From Verrucomicrobiota bacterium (lineage in GTDB: Bacteria > Verrucomicrobiota > Verrucomicrobiia > Opitutales > Seribacteraceae): a stretch of DNA of 26,658 bases. Position 1 is the first letter of the stretch. Every line of letters begins with the position of its first letter. Below the pieces are notes generated by a model. It searched no databases. It saw nothing but the letters and a program-made list of their open reading frames with translations, and was not told the origin of the DNA. The position numbers and the translations under genes were made by a program. Positions 15,535 through 24,090 of this stretch are shown here, piece by piece. The stretch spans positions 1 through 26,658 of the forward strand of contig JACNJI010000340.1 in assembly GCA_014382645.1 (NCBI GenBank), written 5' to 3'.

Positions 15535-18065
15535 TCGTGCTTGGGGTATCGACCTGCAAGCTCATTCTTAATCGTCGAATAAGAATCTTTCCAAAAGGCG
15601 GCAAGGTCACGAGTCACTTGAACGGGTCTGCGATTGGGAGCCAGTACCTCTACTCGCAAAAGATAGTTTCCACTGGCAATCGTCGGCGTGTTGTCGAGAT
15701 CGTACAAGTCTTGGACGGTGGCGGCGAGGGTAACTTCGCCATCCTCGTCGAAGCGAAGTCGAGCAGGGCTTTTCCTGGCGGGAAGATTGATCTCCTCCGG
15801 AACAAGTTGATCCAACGCGGTTCGTTGTTCGCGTGATAACCATTCGCACAGAAAGGGAAATACATCCTTGTTGCGAACAGAGCGCCAACTTTTGTCGCCG
15901 AGGCAAAACTGCTCTAGCACCAGGCGACGGGCGGCATCGTCGATAGGCTTAATTTCAAGCTCAGGACATTGGGTCGCGGCAAAGTTTATGCGCGCTACAA
16001 AACGATCGCATTTGGCATTCCAATGCTTTAGCCGCAAACGCCCTGACAAGACTTCCGCAGCAAGAACGCGAGCAGCATCCTCGGAAGTGGGTTCCCCGGA
16101 TTTTTCCTCCGAGAGAACGAGGTCGCGAAACTTTTTAATCCGTCGGCATACAACAATTCGGGATTCTTCGTCAAAATGAGTTTCCTCTCGATGTGAAAAA
16201 CTTTTTGGAAATATTTCCTCGAGCCACTCCTCGCGAATCTCCGTGGCGAGACTCAAAACGAGGCCCACGTCTCCGCGCATTTCAATTTCATCTAATTCCG
16301 CGGCAACAAGAAGGTCGGCATCGCGGGCGGCGCTCTGCCGACGAAGCTCGCCATTTTTTCCATTTGAAAGAGCATATACGAGCATCCCTGAGTTGCGACG
16401 CTTGCCGATATGATCGGGAAAAGCGCACAACAGGCATTTAGCTAAGTCTGCAGGAGAGCATGACAGATCGTCATCGTGGTTTATGCCGGCAAGAGACAGA
16501 TAGCGTTGAGAAAGGCGGGAGGCATCTCGGCAACGGCCTGCATGGATGCCGATATCTCGACAGAGCGAAGGATCGAAGTTTCGTTCGGCTACTAAACTCC
16601 AAGCACGCAGCACACGAAAAAAATCAGTGGCGATTTCATCTTGATCGGCATCTAAAAGATCTTCCCGCTCTTTCTCGAGGCGTTTATCGCGCAAAGGTAG
16701 CAAAATCGGACGATCTTGACTTAGAGCCAAAGCAAGGGCAACGGCAGGAAGGCAATCTCGATCTCGAGCTTCGAGCAATGCTCGGGCATGACGTGGGTGC
16801 AGAGGGAAAGCGGCCATTTCCCTCCCTCGGTTCGTTATGGATCCATCCATGTCTAGAGCTCCGAGATCAGCCAGTAGACTTTGGGCTTTTTCGAGGGCTA
16901 ATTCTGTGGGTTGTTCAAACCAACAGACTGTTGAAGGTTCTTGCCCGGCGGCCAATAAACTCAGCATCGTTTCAGCAAAATCCAAACGGCAAACTTCAGG
17001 GGTTTCCGCCGCAGGTCGGTGTTCGTGCTCCTTTTCTCCCCAAAGCCTCAAACAAAAGCCAGGAGCAGTTCTACCGGCTCGGCCAGTTCGTTGGTCCGCC
17101 GATGCACGACTGATTGGCTCCGTCAAAAGGGCATTTATACCACGTCTCGGATCAAAACTCGCTTTTTTCGCTAAGCCCGAGTCGACAACCACTCGCACGC
17201 CATCAATAGTTAGGGAGGTTTCCGCCACATTGGTCGCTACCACCACTTTGCGACGTTCACTTTTGCGAATGGCCGCATCCTGCCGGTCCGGTGGCAAGTC
17301 GCCGTAAAGGGGTAGAAGATCGAATCCTTTCATGTGATGGGAACGGCTCAATTCTTCTATGGTTTTTCGGATTTCGAACGCACCCGGCATAAAGACGAGA
17401 AAATCCCCATTGTATTCCGAGGAGAGGCGGATCACTTGTTTTGCGGCTCTCTGCCATGGAGGTTCATCCCTGCCGGCACCCGCAAAAGAAACCTCAACAG
17501 GGAATGAGCGACCATCAACCTGAACTACAGGACAAGAGCCAAGGTATTCACAAAGCGGCTCTGTTGAAATGGTCGCTGAAGTCACTACTAAAGCGAGATC
17601 GGGTCGCGAAGTCTCTTGGATGGTTTTGGCCAAAGCGAGAGTAAGATCAGACTCCAGGCTGCACTCGTGAAACTCATCAAATATGAGAGCGGAAATACCC
17701 GCAAGATCAGGTCGTGCCAACATTCGTCGTAAAAGCAAACCTTCGGTGACATATGCGATTTTGGTTGCGGAAGATGTTTGATTGTCGAAACGTACCTGAT
17801 AACCAACCTCTTGCCCAACGGAACTGCTCCGTTCACTCGCCACGCGCCGTGCAAGCATGCGGGCGGCAAGCCGGCGTGGCTCAAGAACTACAATTTGGTC
17901 AGGGAAAGACCCGGAGTCGAGCAACATTTGGGGTAATTGGGTCGACTTCCCCGAACCCGTTGGAGCGGTAACAACCAGACGCCGCTCACCACGGGCGGCG
18001 GAAACGATATCGTCGACTCTAGAAACAATGGGAAGCTCTCTCTGCATGACGGAACTGATATCCAT
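15525..18065 (-). CDS. hrpB: ATP-dependent RNA helicase HrpB
   Basis: HrpB is a DEAH-box helicase of bacteria whose precise RNA target is poorly known. I start it at MDISSVMQRELPIV (18065); an upstream ATG at 18095 adds ten hydrophobic residues and looks less likely. The protein is about 846 residues, normal for HrpB. Motif I is TAPTGSGKSTQLPQML, motif II DEFH, and motif III SATIS. The second RecA domain has VATNVAETSLTIDGVRVVVD (motif V) and QRTGRAGRTAPGF (motif VI). A helicase-associated HA2 region and the HrpB-specific C-terminal domain (PARLRFDEDGEVTLAATVQDLY, PNRRPVQVTRDLAAFW) follow. The gene lies upstream of yraN with overlapping ends. About 97 bases separate it from the hsp20 gene upstream, with no convincing promoter found there. 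Confidence 0.95.
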   Translation of the reverse strand: MDISSVMQRELPIVSRVDDIVSAARGERRLVVTAPTGSGKSTQLPQMLLDSGSFPDQIVVLEPRRLAARMLARRVASERSSSVGQEVGYQVRFDNQTSSATKIAYVTEGLLLRRMLARPDLAGISALIFDEFHECSLESDLTLALAKTIQETSRPDLALVVTSATISTEPLCEYLGSCPVVQVDGRSFPVEVSFAGAGRDEPPWQRAAKQVIRLSSEYNGDFLVFMPGAFEIRKTIEELSRSHHMKGFDLLPLYGDLPPDRQDAAIRKSERRKVVVATNVAETSLTIDGVRVVVDSGLAKKASFDPRRGINALLTEPISRASADQRTGRAGRTAPGFCLRLWGEKEHEHRPAAETPEVCRLDFAETMLSLLAAGQEPSTVCWFEQPTELALEKAQSLLADLGALDMDGSITNRGREMAAFPLHPRHARALLEARDRDCLPAVALALALSQDRPILLPLRDKRLEKEREDLLDADQDEIATDFFRVLRAWSLVAERNFDPSLCRDIGIHAGRCRDASRLSQRYLSLAGINHDDDLSCSPADLAKCLLCAFPDHIGKRRNSGMLVYALSNGKNGELRRQSAARDADLLVAAELDEIEMRGDVGLVLSLATEIREEWLEEIFPKSFSHREETHFDEESRIVVCRRIKKFRDLVLSEEKSGEPTSEDAARVLAAEVLSGRLRLKHWNAKCDRFVARINFAATQCPELEIKPIDDAARRLVLEQFCLGDKSWRSVRNKDVFPFLCEWLSREQRTALDQLVPEEINLPARKSPARLRFDEDGEVTLAATVQDLYDLDNTPTIASGNYLLRVEVLAPNRRPVQVTRDLAAFWKDSYSTIKNELAGRYPKHEWR

Positions 18066-18162
18066 CAAAACTCGAAAAGTGAGAAACGCGAGCAAACAAC
18101 TAGGGGTGATTCGTGAGACTCGCCCCCCGTGCCCATGTCAAAACTATACCCGATGCCTAAAT

Positions 18163-18594
18163 CTAAGAACTCTTGATTTTTCTTGGCTTCGCTTTTGCGG
18201 ACCTCGGGAACATGATGGCAAGAACTCCGTTAGAGAGAGTAGCCTTCGCCTTATCGATTTCTACGCCGTCAGGCAGGTTAAGAGAGTGGGGACCATTTGG
18301 TTCATTGACAATCGAGTTTACCACCCCGTCCACTTTCTCTCCAGAAATTAAGCGAAGATCCCTCTCCAACTTGATTGAAACCTCTTTTTTCGAAAAACCA
18401 GGCAAGGACAGAAAGGTTTCATCGCGGTCTTCTTGGTCAACCCACTTAATAGGTGCTCGAGGTTCACTTTGATCATAATGAGTTAAGGATTCCCAAAAGG
18501 CCTGAGCAAGTGGGACGAACGTGCGACCAAGTTTAAGAAATTGATTCAATTCATTCTCAAGTGAACTGGTGATGTTGTGATGATTTATACGCAT
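18163..18594 (-). CDS. Small heat shock protein, Hsp20/alpha-crystallin family
   Basis: An ATP-independent chaperone that holds unfolding proteins as oligomers in the cytoplasm. The protein is 143 residues from the ATG at 18594, which is fixed by a strong ribosome site (AAAGGAGGAA, 18601-18610). The alpha-crystallin domain spans about residues 48-135, with FLSLPGFSKKEVSIKLERDL, LNLPDGVEIDKAKATLSNGV and the signature NGVLAIMFP. The N-terminal arm (about 45 residues) includes a hydrophobic VPLAQAFWESL. The tail is short and basic (KAKPRKIKSS) and lacks a clear I-x-I motif. It has its own consensus-like sigma-70 promoter upstream and no CIRCE element that I can see. It is separate in function from hrpB downstream and smr upstream. 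Confidence 0.9.
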   Translation of the reverse strand: MRINHHNITSSLENELNQFLKLGRTFVPLAQAFWESLTHYDQSEPRAPIKWVDQEDRDETFLSLPGFSKKEVSIKLERDLRLISGEKVDGVVNSIVNEPNGPHSLNLPDGVEIDKAKATLSNGVLAIMFPRSAKAKPRKIKSS

Positions 18595-18600
18595 AATTAT

Positions 18601-18610
18601 TTCCTCCTTT
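18601..18610 (-). promoter_or_regulatory. Strong Shine-Dalgarno site for hsp20
   Basis: AAAGGAGGAA lies 6 bases before the ATG at 18594, a near-perfect anti-16S match. It decides the start of the Hsp20 gene against the in-frame ATG 39 bases upstream. Most other genes in the window have no such site, which makes this one stand out. Confidence 0.85.
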
Positions 18611-18645
18611 GATTTTAGATGGGTTAGAGTCAATAATCATGCAAA

Positions 18646-18673
18646 ATTTTAGCCAGAATCTGAAACTTGTCAA
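18646..18673 (-). promoter_or_regulatory. Sigma-70-type promoter of hsp20
   Basis: On the minus strand a perfect TTGACA (18673-18668) is followed by a 16-base spacer and TAAAAT (18651-18646). Transcription would start near 18639, giving a leader of about 45 bases before the ATG at 18594. No CIRCE inverted repeat (TTAGCACTC-type) overlaps it. Confidence 0.6.
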
Positions 18674-18772
18674 AATATTGCCAGTAAGTAACTTAACACA
18701 TTTTCGTGCGGCCACAATGTGCCTTAATCCCACTTTTATGACTACAAGGAAGGATGACCGAACCCACTGGAG

Positions 18773-19081
18773 TCAATTTGTCTCCGTCTGTTTGTCTTTA
18801 GGTTGAAGCTCGAAAAGGGTTGCGCCCCAAGAACCTGAAGACTCGTCTCCGAGGCGGAAACTCTTTACGAACGATAACCTGCGAAGGGTCGCATGTACGG
18901 TTTCACGCAAAGTTCCGATTCCTTTTCCATGGATTAGACGACCGTGTAACATCCCGCGCAAGCGACATTCGCATAAGTAAGCCTCCACGAGGTCGCCAAT
19001 ATCGGCGGGACGAAACCCATGGAGATCGAGTGTTCCGTCAATTGGGATTTCTACGGGTTCTGTTTCTCCATTATTTTTCAT
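18773..19081 (-). CDS. Stand-alone Smr-domain protein
   Basis: A 102-residue protein consisting almost entirely of one Smr (small MutS-related) domain, the fold found at the C-terminus of MutS2 and associated with nuclease activity on branched DNA or RNA. The signature LDLHGFRPADI is near residue 18, and HGKGIGTLRETV with the His-Gly-Lys-Gly loop is near residue 50; the final strand is SWGATLFEL. There is no MutS2 core and no DUF2027 region. The start ATG at 19081 is followed by a polar leader of about 15 residues. It faces away from the barrel-protein gene at 19158, with a 76-base shared upstream region. The 178 bases between its stop and hsp20 hold the hsp20 promoter and little else. Confidence 0.85.
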   Translation of the reverse strand: MKNNGETEPVEIPIDGTLDLHGFRPADIGDLVEAYLCECRLRGMLHGRLIHGKGIGTLRETVHATLRRLSFVKSFRLGDESSGSWGATLFELQPKDKQTETN

Positions 19082-19157
19082 CTTGCAACTGATAAAATGA
19101 AAAGTTTTGGTAAGAAGAGTCTATTCCAATCAACAAACATCAAAGGAAAGCCAGTTC

Positions 19158-20018
19158 ATGATAATGCAGTCGATACGGATTTCCGTTTTTTTGTTCGCAG
19201 TTTCTATAGCCGCTAACGCCCAGAGTTTTCAAGAGCGCATTGCAGACTTAGACGAAAAGGCAGCTGAGTTGCAACGACGACTTCATGAAAATGAACTGCG
19301 TTTGCAACGCCACTCTGAAGTAATGGAGCAAGCTCAAGCCAGACTCAAAGCTCTCCAAGCAGGTAAACAGTTGCCCGTGCGATTAAAGATACCCGCTGCC
19401 CCGCCAGAACCTGCCCACTCGACCGGTAAAACTCATGCCCCGCCACCCATCGCACCAAAACAAAGACTTCCTAATAAGCAAACTTATACTCCAATCCCCA
19501 CAAGGCATGTAGAAATTAGTAAGAACAATACCTATTATTTCCAAATTTTCAGCGGATATGTAATGCCAAATAACGCTCACATATCGCCTGAAAACAAAGT
19601 GGCCGACTACGACAACGGATATTCCGTTGGCGCTGGAGCAGGCATCGATTTTGGTAACTGGCGGATGGGCATGGAGTTGTCTCATCGCAGTTACGATAAT
19701 TCCGAATCCGGCAAGGGGCATGCCGAATTAAACACCCTAATGATTAATGGTGAGTGGGAAGTAGGTTTCTGGGAATCCAATGTCTTTTACATTGGAGTCG
19801 GTTTGGGTCCTAGTTTGGTTAAGATCCAACGCCCTTCCGGCTATTGGAGTTACAAAAAGAATCTTCTCGCTTACCAATTGTCAACGGGGCTAGGACACCG
19901 TTTTACTGAAAGCTTATCAGGTCGGTTCGGATACAAGTACTTTTCTACAGCTTCCACCAATGATTTTGATCCCCATGGCTCTCACGCTCTAGAAGCAGTA
20001 TTGGAGATAGATTTGTAA
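19158..20018 (+). CDS. Outer-membrane beta-barrel protein with N-terminal coiled coil
   Basis: A predicted outer-membrane protein of about 286 residues, of no family I can name. The ATG at 19158 follows AAAGGAAAG and gives a signal peptide (QSIRISVFLFAVSIAANAQ). Next comes a heptad-like coiled coil near residues 23-60 (DEKAAELQRRLHENELRLQR), then a Pro-rich linker (60-112). From about 120 onward alternating hydrophobic strands suggest an 8-stranded barrel: YYFQIFSGYVMP, YSVGAGAGIDFGNWRMGMEL, VFYIGVGLGPSL, YQLSTGLGHRF, SGRFGYKYFSTAS, HALEAVLEIDL. The last residue is Leu rather than the common aromatic. The coiled coil may reach into the periplasm or form a trimer. It is convergent with the TPR gene, with a 58-base gap and no clear terminator. 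Confidence 0.7.
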   Translation: MIMQSIRISVFLFAVSIAANAQSFQERIADLDEKAAELQRRLHENELRLQRHSEVMEQAQARLKALQAGKQLPVRLKIPAAPPEPAHSTGKTHAPPPIAPKQRLPNKQTYTPIPTRHVEISKNNTYYFQIFSGYVMPNNAHISPENKVADYDNGYSVGAGAGIDFGNWRMGMELSHRSYDNSESGKGHAELNTLMINGEWEVGFWESNVFYIGVGLGPSLVKIQRPSGYWSYKKNLLAYQLSTGLGHRFTESLSGRFGYKYFSTASTNDFDPHGSHALEAVLEIDL

Positions 20019-20076
20019 TTGTTCAAGACACTTTCTGATGAACCAGAGCCTCTACTGGCCGAAAAAAACGAATTAC

Positions 20077-21489
20077 CTAGAGTGCTTTGCTTTGCTTTGA
20101 TGAATAAAAGGCGTCGATTTTTTGTGAGACGTCACGATAAGAGATATCAGCGGAATACACCAACTTGAATTCCTCGATTGCGGCATCGTGTTTTTCCATT
20201 GCCTCCAGACAGCAACCGAGTTCGTAGATTGCTTGCTTTTTTCGGTCGTCCATGACTTGTAACTCCCTCTTCAATGCACTGAACTGTTCAATTGCCATAT
20301 CAAAGAATTTTTTGCGTCTGTAGGCACGGCCAAGATACATGATTGAATCGAGACGTACGTTGGCGTTTCGTTGAGCGAGCTGAAATTGAGATATCGCACC
20401 ATCGTAATCCGCTGCATCGTAAAGCAGGCGACCGAGTTCATAGCGATAACCGTAATCGTTCGGGTATCGCTCGACGAGAGATTCGATTTGCTTACGATGA
20501 TATTCGGCTTTTGTGGCGATCGTTTGGTCTAATCCGGATTGATTGTCAGCATCTTCGGGTTCGGCGGCGAGCGCTGCTTTCCATTGATCAATGGAATCAT
20601 CGTAATATTCGAGGGTTAGTTCCCGCTCCTTGTTCTCGAGTGAAACATCCGATTGACCAGCCTCGTGCTTGCGAGCCTCCTGAATCCAAGCTATGGCGTT
20701 TTCGATATCTCCTGCACGATGATAGAGATCGCTGAGCTGGCGATAGTTGTTTAAGTTTTCGGGCTGAGCCTGCAGTTCTTCGTATGTTTGCTGAATAAGA
20801 TCTTCGAGGCCTTTGGCGTCGTTAACGGACTTGCTTGCTTGTTCAAGAGATTGAGCTTCTTTTTCGTCTTTTAGCTGAGTTCGATAGTCTTCGGACTCCT
20901 CCCACTTTCCCTTGTGCATTGCAATGGCAACGGATGCTTTCTTCATAAGATCCTCTGCGTCACCGTCGCCAGGGCTTTTGCTCAAGATGGCATTGCCTGT
21001 CTTAATAGCGTTTTCCGTATCTCCCACAACTAGGTAGGAACGACCTAAGTCTTTGAGGTTTAGTATGTTGCCTGGTTCTAGTTTGTAGATGGTTTCATAG
21101 GCAAATATCACGGTTTTGTGCATCTCGAGGTTGGCTGAAGCATCTGCCAGCAACTGGTGAGCGATCACATTTCCAGGGCTCTTAGCAATGAATTCTTCTG
21201 CCTTAACCAAGGAGCCCTCGGGATCTTTTTCAGCCTTGTTTCCCATTCGAAAAGGAGCTGCGGTTACTTTCCCCAAGAACTTTGAGAAACCTTTGGTATT
21301 GCCACCGGTAACCTTGATCTGAAGGGCTCGCAGTTTTTTCCGAAGTTCCAGACAACCCTGGACTTGCCTAAGGACAGATCCATAGATTTCCAGTGCGTAG
21401 CTCGGGTTGGTTCTTTCCGCAGTCTCCGCAGCTTGGAGCTGTTTGATTTGCCGGGGATCCAAATCCGCGATGGAAGTTTCCTCAATCAA
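20077..21489 (-). CDS. Tetratricopeptide repeat (TPR) protein
   Basis: A soluble protein of about 470 residues built largely of TPR helices, hence probably a scaffold for protein-protein contacts; its partners are unknown. Repeat units are visible at about residues 110-180 (AHQLLADASANLEMHKTVI, NLKDLGRSYLVVGDTENAI) and 245-275 (NNYRQLSDLYHRAGDIENAI). More lie at 345-380 (YRYELGRLLYDAADYDGAI) and 380-460 (SIMYLGRAYRRKKFFDMAI, AIYELGCCLEAMEKHDAAI). No signal peptide or membrane span is seen. The frame opens with TTG at 21489 with no ribosome site before it. A GAGGA lies just inside, so a second in-frame TTG at 21462 is an alternative start. It lies downstream of glmM on the same strand, with a 61-base gap. 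Confidence 0.82.
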   Translation of the reverse strand: MIEETSIADLDPRQIKQLQAAETAERTNPSYALEIYGSVLRQVQGCLELRKKLRALQIKVTGGNTKGFSKFLGKVTAAPFRMGNKAEKDPEGSLVKAEEFIAKSPGNVIAHQLLADASANLEMHKTVIFAYETIYKLEPGNILNLKDLGRSYLVVGDTENAIKTGNAILSKSPGDGDAEDLMKKASVAIAMHKGKWEESEDYRTQLKDEKEAQSLEQASKSVNDAKGLEDLIQQTYEELQAQPENLNNYRQLSDLYHRAGDIENAIAWIQEARKHEAGQSDVSLENKERELTLEYYDDSIDQWKAALAAEPEDADNQSGLDQTIATKAEYHRKQIESLVERYPNDYGYRYELGRLLYDAADYDGAISQFQLAQRNANVRLDSIMYLGRAYRRKKFFDMAIEQFSALKRELQVMDDRKKQAIYELGCCLEAMEKHDAAIEEFKLVYSADISYRDVSQKIDAFYSSKQSKAL

Positions 21490-21550
21490 TATAAAGAATT
21501 AGGTGTCAGGGCTAGAAGTGAGTTAGTCAAAAGTTCAATAGCACCATGTT

Positions 21551-22912
21551 TTACGCAAATCTCAATGCTTTTCGTAACGCTTGTTCCAAGGTAAGGAAAA
21601 CTTCTTCTGCTTGGTTTGAGGCGAGAGCCTCCACCAGAAGACGAATTTTAAGTTCGGTTCCAGAGTAACGAAGAAGGACACGCCCTTCTTTTCCTAAACT
21701 TTGTTCTTCACGGGTCACGATTTCCATCAGCTCGGGCAATGATTCGAGCGGAGTTTTCTCTAGAACGCGGTAAGCATTCTCAATGCATGGAGCTAGATCG
21801 ATTTCATCCGCAAGAACTGATAGCGGGGAATCCGTTTCAAGCATGGCTTGTGATGCAAGAAGAAAACTGAGCAACCCGTCACCCGATGGAAGATGATCAC
21901 TGGCAATAATATGACCCGATGATTCACCCCCTAAGTTGCCACCAAGCTCTCTCATGAGCTCTGCCACATTGCGATCGCCAACCTCTGAACGAGCAAGACG
22001 GACATCCAAGTTATTCAGACTGCGTTCCAGACCAGAATTACTCTGGACTGTGGCAACAAGGACATTGCCCGAAAGCTTGCCTGTTCTTTTTGCATGCAAG
22101 GCTAGGAGGCCGAGGAGTTTATCGCCATGGACGACTTTCCCTTGGTCGTCGCATAGAATTACGCGGTCGCCGTCGCCGTCGTGGGCTAGACCTATGTTGG
22201 CTTGCGTTGCCTTTACTTTTTCAGCAAGTACTTTCGGATGCTCGCTTCCGACCTTATGATTGATGGCGCCTTCACCATCCGCAATGGTAATTACCTCGGC
22301 ACCCAATTCTCTTAGGATTTCGGGCGTAGTGACTGTAGTTGCGCCGTTGGAGAGGTCGGCCACGATTCTGAAATCGCTAAGAGCGTTTTCCGGCAATATG
22401 CCCAAGATGTGGTCTCGGTAACTGGGCAGAGTGTCTAGATGCGGAAAGGACTTGACCGATAATCCTTCGTTCGCGACCTGGACTTGGGAGTCCCCGAGGA
22501 TGTGCTCCTCGACTAACCATTCTTGATCCTTTGACAGTTTGCGGCCCATATGGTCGAAAAGCTTGAAACCATTGTCGGGCGCTGGATTATGTGAAGCCGT
22601 GACCATAATGCCAAATCGCATTTCGTTCACGACTAACGCATGGGCAAGAGCTGGCGTGGGCAGTACTCCGGCCAACATCGGAGAAAAACCGCTATTGAAA
22701 AGGCCAGATGCGATAGCCGAAGCCAGTTCTTCGCCCGATGATCGCGTGTCTCGGCCTATGAGGACGGTACCGCCATGCTCGTCTTTCCGGGCTAAAAAAC
22801 TACCTATGGCCAACCCAAGGCTGTAAGCGAAGTTTTGATTGATACAAGATCCGCCAACTTTGCCGCGGATGCCGTCCGTTCCGAAAAAACGGTGATTAAC
22901 GATTTTAGTCAT
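21551..22912 (-). CDS. glmM: Phosphoglucosamine mutase
   Basis: GlmM interconverts glucosamine 6-phosphate and glucosamine 1-phosphate, supplying UDP-GlcNAc for peptidoglycan and lipopolysaccharide. The protein has 453 residues, the standard length. FFGTDGIRGKVG opens the first domain. The phosphoserine loop is TASHNPAPDNGFKLF with catalytic Ser107. The metal loop is AHDGDGDRVILCD, GGESSGHI is the sugar-binding loop, and LLRYSGTELKIRLLVE binds phosphate near the C-terminus. Its ATG lies inside the end of trpD (an 8-base overlap at ATGACTAA), so translation is probably coupled even though the two pathways are unrelated. The TPR gene follows. Confidence 0.95.
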   Translation of the reverse strand: MTKIVNHRFFGTDGIRGKVGGSCINQNFAYSLGLAIGSFLARKDEHGGTVLIGRDTRSSGEELASAIASGLFNSGFSPMLAGVLPTPALAHALVVNEMRFGIMVTASHNPAPDNGFKLFDHMGRKLSKDQEWLVEEHILGDSQVQVANEGLSVKSFPHLDTLPSYRDHILGILPENALSDFRIVADLSNGATTVTTPEILRELGAEVITIADGEGAINHKVGSEHPKVLAEKVKATQANIGLAHDGDGDRVILCDDQGKVVHGDKLLGLLALHAKRTGKLSGNVLVATVQSNSGLERSLNNLDVRLARSEVGDRNVAELMRELGGNLGGESSGHIIASDHLPSGDGLLSFLLASQAMLETDSPLSVLADEIDLAPCIENAYRVLEKTPLESLPELMEIVTREEQSLGKEGRVLLRYSGTELKIRLLVEALASNQAEEVFLTLEQALRKALRFA

Positions 22913-23966
22913 GGTCGGCGTAAAACTCCTTGGCTTTTTGCAACCAGCTCCGGACCCGTCCCCCTAAAATCAGCTCTTTCGCTATGATCGCCCCTTCACG
23001 AACATCTGCAGCTTTCTCCGAAATGTAAAAGGCGGCGCCAGCGTTTGCGGCGATGGTGGATAAAAGACCCTCGGGCGCAAGGCCATGAAGTAAATCATCT
23101 AGAATTTTCAAATTGTCGGAAAGATCACCGCCTTTCAATTCGGATTCATCGCAAGATGGTAACCCAAAAGACTCCGGCCCCCAGTTCTCCTCGTGAACAT
23201 CAGCAAGTTCTCCGAATCCAGCAGCAAGGTTTTTACCGGCACAGGATATTTCATCCATACCTCGCCCTTCGTCGAGTTTCCCATGGACCACAAGCCCTCG
23301 TCGTAATCCGAGAGCGTTCAGAGTAGACGCCATCGGCACCACTAAATCCGGCGAAAAAACTCCTAATAGCTGAAGGGCGGGTTGGGCCGGGTTAATTAGA
23401 GGGCCCAAGAGGTTGAATACGGTTCTTCGGCCTTTACTGGCAAGATTTTGCCTGACAGGCATAATTTCCTTGAATGCCGGATGGAAATTTGGGGCGAAAA
23501 AGAAAGTGAAGTCCAATTCCTTTGCCGCGGCAATCAGGGTGGCAGGTGAGGGAGTGAGATGAATCCCAACACCTTCCAGGAGGTCTGCGCTTCCACATCT
23601 CGACGTAATGGAACGGTTTCCGTGTTTGAGTACGGGAACACCTCCGGCAGAAAGAGTAAAGGCAACGAAAGTAGATATATTGAAACTGCCGGACTTATCT
23701 CCGCCAGTGCCGCAGACATCAATGGCTGCCTTTGCTAGACTATCAAGTCCCGGATCTCTCGCCAATTCTCGAAACCTAGATGCGAATGCGGCAACCTCCT
23801 CGGGGGACTCGCCTTTATCTGCCAGTGCCAGAAGGAACCGTTCTTTGTCCGCGGCATCCGGGTCAGGCGAAGCGAGAAGGTCCGAGGCAGCCTCAATCTC
23901 AGTCTCGTCCAGGTCATTGCCCGATTCAGCTTTGTCGGAGAAATTGTTTAGAGTCGTTTCAGTCAT
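22905..23966 (-). CDS. trpD: Anthranilate phosphoribosyltransferase
   Basis: TrpD joins anthranilate to PRPP to give phosphoribosyl-anthranilate, the second committed step of tryptophan synthesis. I start it at MTETTLNNF (23966), after gattaaa; the longer frame up to 24068 lacks family-like sequence. The 353-residue protein has the PRPP loop DVCGTGGDKSGSFNIST, KHGNRSITSRCGSADLLE, and the anthranilate-site stretch VRQNLASKGRRTVFNLLGPL. The N-terminal helical region carries an acidic 20-residue insertion (SDKAESGNDLDETEIEAASD). No other trp gene is adjacent. It overlaps glmM by 8 bases. It is divergent from uppP, with 124 bases between them in which I see no convincing promoter. Confidence 0.93.
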   Translation of the reverse strand: MTETTLNNFSDKAESGNDLDETEIEAASDLLASPDPDAADKERFLLALADKGESPEEVAAFASRFRELARDPGLDSLAKAAIDVCGTGGDKSGSFNISTFVAFTLSAGGVPVLKHGNRSITSRCGSADLLEGVGIHLTPSPATLIAAAKELDFTFFFAPNFHPAFKEIMPVRQNLASKGRRTVFNLLGPLINPAQPALQLLGVFSPDLVVPMASTLNALGLRRGLVVHGKLDEGRGMDEISCAGKNLAAGFGELADVHEENWGPESFGLPSCDESELKGGDLSDNLKILDDLLHGLAPEGLLSTIAANAGAAFYISEKAADVREGAIIAKELILGGRVRSWLQKAKEFYADHD

Positions 23967-24090
23967 TTTAATCGACAGGTTGATTGGAGTTCGAATGTTC
24001 GCAAGTAAAACAGATGGATTGCCGTTTTGCCAAGACTCGCGGTTTTCAATCTTGCCAAGGCAGGTCAAAAGTCGCTTGAAGCTTTACAGG

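Noticed and set aside
16460..17113. 217-residue open frame on the plus strand
   Set aside because: It is entirely antisense to hrpB, whose helicase motifs are clear, and its product has no recognisable features.
18066..18162. TTGACA on the minus strand upstream of hrpB as a promoter
   Set aside because: No acceptable -10 box lies 15-19 bases downstream; the following bases are G/C-rich.
23608..24090. Long open frame upstream of uppP that would extend the protein by 161 residues
   Set aside because: It lies antisense to trpD, its translation is Ser/Arg-rich without family-like sequence, and the ATG at 24091 gives a sensible leader for UppP.
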